Below, piece by piece: positions 62,399 to 64,000 of a stretch of DNA of 64,000 nt; position 1 is the first letter of the stretch; each line of letters begins with the position of its first letter. The translations under genes and the position numbers were made by a program. Under the pieces are notes generated by a model that worked only from the letters and a program-made list of their open reading frames with translations, did no database searches and had not been told where the DNA came from. The stretch lies in the NCBI GenBank assembly GCA_020444275.1, contig JAHLLG010000001.1, positions 957,773 to 1,021,772 on the forward strand, in the 5' to 3' direction. This DNA comes from Bacteroidota bacterium. Its GTDB lineage: Bacteria; Bacteroidota; Bacteroidia; Bacteroidales; UBA12077.

Positions 62399-64000
62399 TT
62401 ATGCTTCCAAATTCCAGGTTAACAAATCCTGATTATCTTTGATGATTTTATTATTATCCAGTAACCACTGAATTACTTTTAACGTTTTTTCTTTGTCTAT
62501 TCCACTAATATCAACAACTTCATCGAGCGAAATTAGATTGTATTCCAGCTTAGCTTTTATTTCATCCAGAATCAGGTCAAATTCATACTTACTTAAATCT
62601 AGTTCGTTACGTCGGGTGCACACATCACATTGTCCGCAGCGATCAGGGTTCTTATCTCCAAAGTACGCAAGCAACAACTGACTTCTGCATTTGTTATTCG
62701 ACGAAGCATAGTGAAGCATGGCATTTATTCGCTCAATATATCTATTTTTTCTAAAATCATAGTTTTCTTTGGAGATATACAGTGATTTATCATCTAACCT
62801 TTCTTCTGTAAAAACAATAAATGGATTTTTCTTTTTGGGTATGTAGTTTAAAATACCCAATGACTTTAAGCTGTTTAGATACTTATACACAAGTTCGATA
62901 TCAACATTTGCCTTCTTGGCCAGTGAGTTTTCATCTATTGTAACATAATCAGAAAAAAGTCCGGTGTACGATCGAAGTACCAGTTTAATAAACCCATCGA
63001 ATTTTGCATTCGCAATTTGAAATTTGTACAAATCATCTCTGCCTACTAAAAAATGTAGTTTCGACATGCTGTTTAATTCATCGGTAAGTTCAAGATAACC
63101 TTCGCGTTGCAAAATTTTCAAACTACTATGAATAATCATAATATTAAAATTGTAATTCTTAGCAAAATCCGAAATGATAAAATCATACGACATATGTTTA
63201 CCTCCTCCATATGGTATCTGGAAATAGTTTCCCAAAGCCTGATAAACCGATTTAATTTCTTTTAGTTCAGGAAAACTTCTGGAGATCCGCTGTTCAGCCT
63301 TTACTTTGTCTGAGTTATTATATAACAATACGGCAACCGCTTTTTTTTCATCTCTGCCTCCACGACCGGCTTCCTGAAAATATGATTCTATGCTATCTGG
63401 CAAATCCAAATGAATTACGAAACGAACATCCGATTTGTCAATTCCCATACCAAATGCATTGGTTGCTACCATTACTCGTATTTTTCCAACTTTCCACTGG
63501 TTTTGTTTATGGTTTCTTTTTTCATGATCTAAACCTGCATGATAGTAATCGGCACTAATATTGTTTTTACTTAAAAACAGTGCTGTTTCACGCGTGGTTT
63601 TTCTGTTGCGCACATATATAATACCGCTTCCTTTTACTTTATTTATAGTTTCAACAAGATATTTAAGTTTGTCTTCCACTTCTCTTACCAGGTAAACAAT
63701 ATTTTTTCTTTCAAAGCTTTTTCTGAAAACATTTTGCTTTGCAAACCGGAGTTTATTCTGGATATCGTCAACAACTTTAGGCACGGCAGTGGCTGTAAGT
63801 GCCAAGAATGGCACATCCGGAACCAATTCACGTAAGTCGGCAATTTTTAGGTAAGATGGTCTAAAATCATATCCCCATTCCGAAATACAGTGTGCTTCAT
63901 CAATGGCAATAAGATTTACATTCATATGCTTAACACGCATTTGGAAAATATCTGTTGCAATACGCTCAGGGGAGATGTAAAGAAACTTAACGTTACCATA
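62399..64000 (-). CDS. recQ: RecQ-family ATP-dependent DNA helicase, partial (5' end outside window)
   Basis: The frame remains open to base 64000 (reading YGNVKFLYISPERIATDIF before an internal Met at 63940), so the start lies to the right. 533 residues are visible. Motifs: DEAHCISEWGYDFRPSY (II), LALTATA (III), GIIYVRNRKTTR, VMVATNAFGMGIDKSDVRFVIH and QEAGRGGRDEKKA (VI). The RQC zinc site has CRSQLLLAYF, CGQCDVC. A winged-helix region ends the protein; no HRDC domain is seen, so it is a short RecQ. The function is unwinding of forks and recombination intermediates. Confidence 0.95.
   Translation of the reverse strand, partial: YGNVKFLYISPERIATDIFQMRVKHMNVNLIAIDEAHCISEWGYDFRPSYLKIADLRELVPDVPFLALTATAVPKVVDDIQNKLRFAKQNVFRKSFERKNIVYLVREVEDKLKYLVETINKVKGSGIIYVRNRKTTRETALFLSKNNISADYYHAGLDHEKRNHKQNQWKVGKIRVMVATNAFGMGIDKSDVRFVIHLDLPDSIESYFQEAGRGGRDEKKAVAVLLYNNSDKVKAEQRISRSFPELKEIKSVYQALGNYFQIPYGGGKHMSYDFIISDFAKNYNFNIMIIHSSLKILQREGYLELTDELNSMSKLHFLVGRDDLYKFQIANAKFDGFIKLVLRSYTGLFSDYVTIDENSLAKKANVDIELVYKYLNSLKSLGILNYIPKKKNPFIVFTEERLDDKSLYISKENYDFRKNRYIERINAMLHYASSNNKCRSQLLLAYFGDKNPDRCGQCDVCTRRNELDLSKYEFDLILDEIKAKLEYNLISLDEVVDISGIDKEKTLKVIQWLLDNNKIIKDNQDLLTWNLEA

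Noticed and set aside
1-64000. tRNA, rRNA, CRISPR arrays, insertion sequences, phage or integrated elements
   Set aside because: I read all gaps and found no cloverleaf-like run, direct-repeat array, transposase, integrase or terminal repeat; all palindromes are explained as terminators or operators.

Overview
The window is AT-rich chromosomal DNA from a member of the Bacteroidota, most likely of the Bacteroidales/Marinilabiliales type. Several signs agree: promoters of the -33 TTTG / -7 TAnnTTTG kind, a type B (CHU_C) sorting domain of the type IX secretion system, carboxypeptidase-regulatory-like and SusC-plug-like segments, a Y_Y_Y beta-propeller sensor, and a TamB-type protein. No rRNA, tRNA, CRISPR array, transposase or integrase was found. 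Genes are dense (50 called, the two at the edges partial) and no gene-free gap exceeds 300 bases.

Layout. 1-5380: a MacB/FtsX-type ABC permease (cut at the left edge) is divergent from a sigma-54 response regulator / histidine kinase / cupin operon. Two TGTCCA-N4-TGGACA palindromes lie between them. 5433-6733: three small envelope or stress-like proteins. 6847-12745: a very large propeller sensor ending in a SpoIIE phosphatase, divergent from a receiver-less sigma-54 activator, a CheY-like receiver and an outer-membrane barrel protein; two GTGTAAGA-type palindromes precede the receiver gene. 12862-15475: an acyl-CoA ligase and a SPOR lipoprotein. 15612-20591: three tandem major-facilitator paralogues that look like the animal lysosomal dipeptide carrier MFSD1, then a bacteriohemerythrin. 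20645-28574: a PreP-like M16C peptidase, TruC, a von Willebrand-factor lipid-envelope-type protein, and an ECF sigma factor with a chimeric membrane anti-sigma-like protein.

28611-36880: a minus-strand block with purA, a Fur-family repressor, the Rel/SpoT (p)ppGpp enzyme, a type IX cargo protein and a catalytic/non-catalytic M16 peptidase pair. 37023-42500: three tandem CLC chloride channel paralogues with CBS domains whose selectivity-filter motifs differ step by step. 42665-48630: small membrane proteins, a receiver protein, glyA, a TauE/SafE permease and an exbB-exbD-tonB operon. 48714-62352: tamB divergent from tsaD, a second kind of MFS protein, a sensor domain with no output module, yaaA, and a run of DUF5063 / DEDDy exonuclease / rlmI / LVIVD-repeat genes. 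62399-64000: recQ, cut at the right edge.

The most interesting parts are regulatory and paralogue-based rather than mobile. There are two independent sigma-54 circuits whose palindromic activator sites can be read directly. There is a tandem MFSD1-like triplet whose middle copy has two extra membrane helices, a tandem CLC triplet with altered ion filters, and a sigma/anti-sigma/vWA locus built from pieces of SusC-type receptors.
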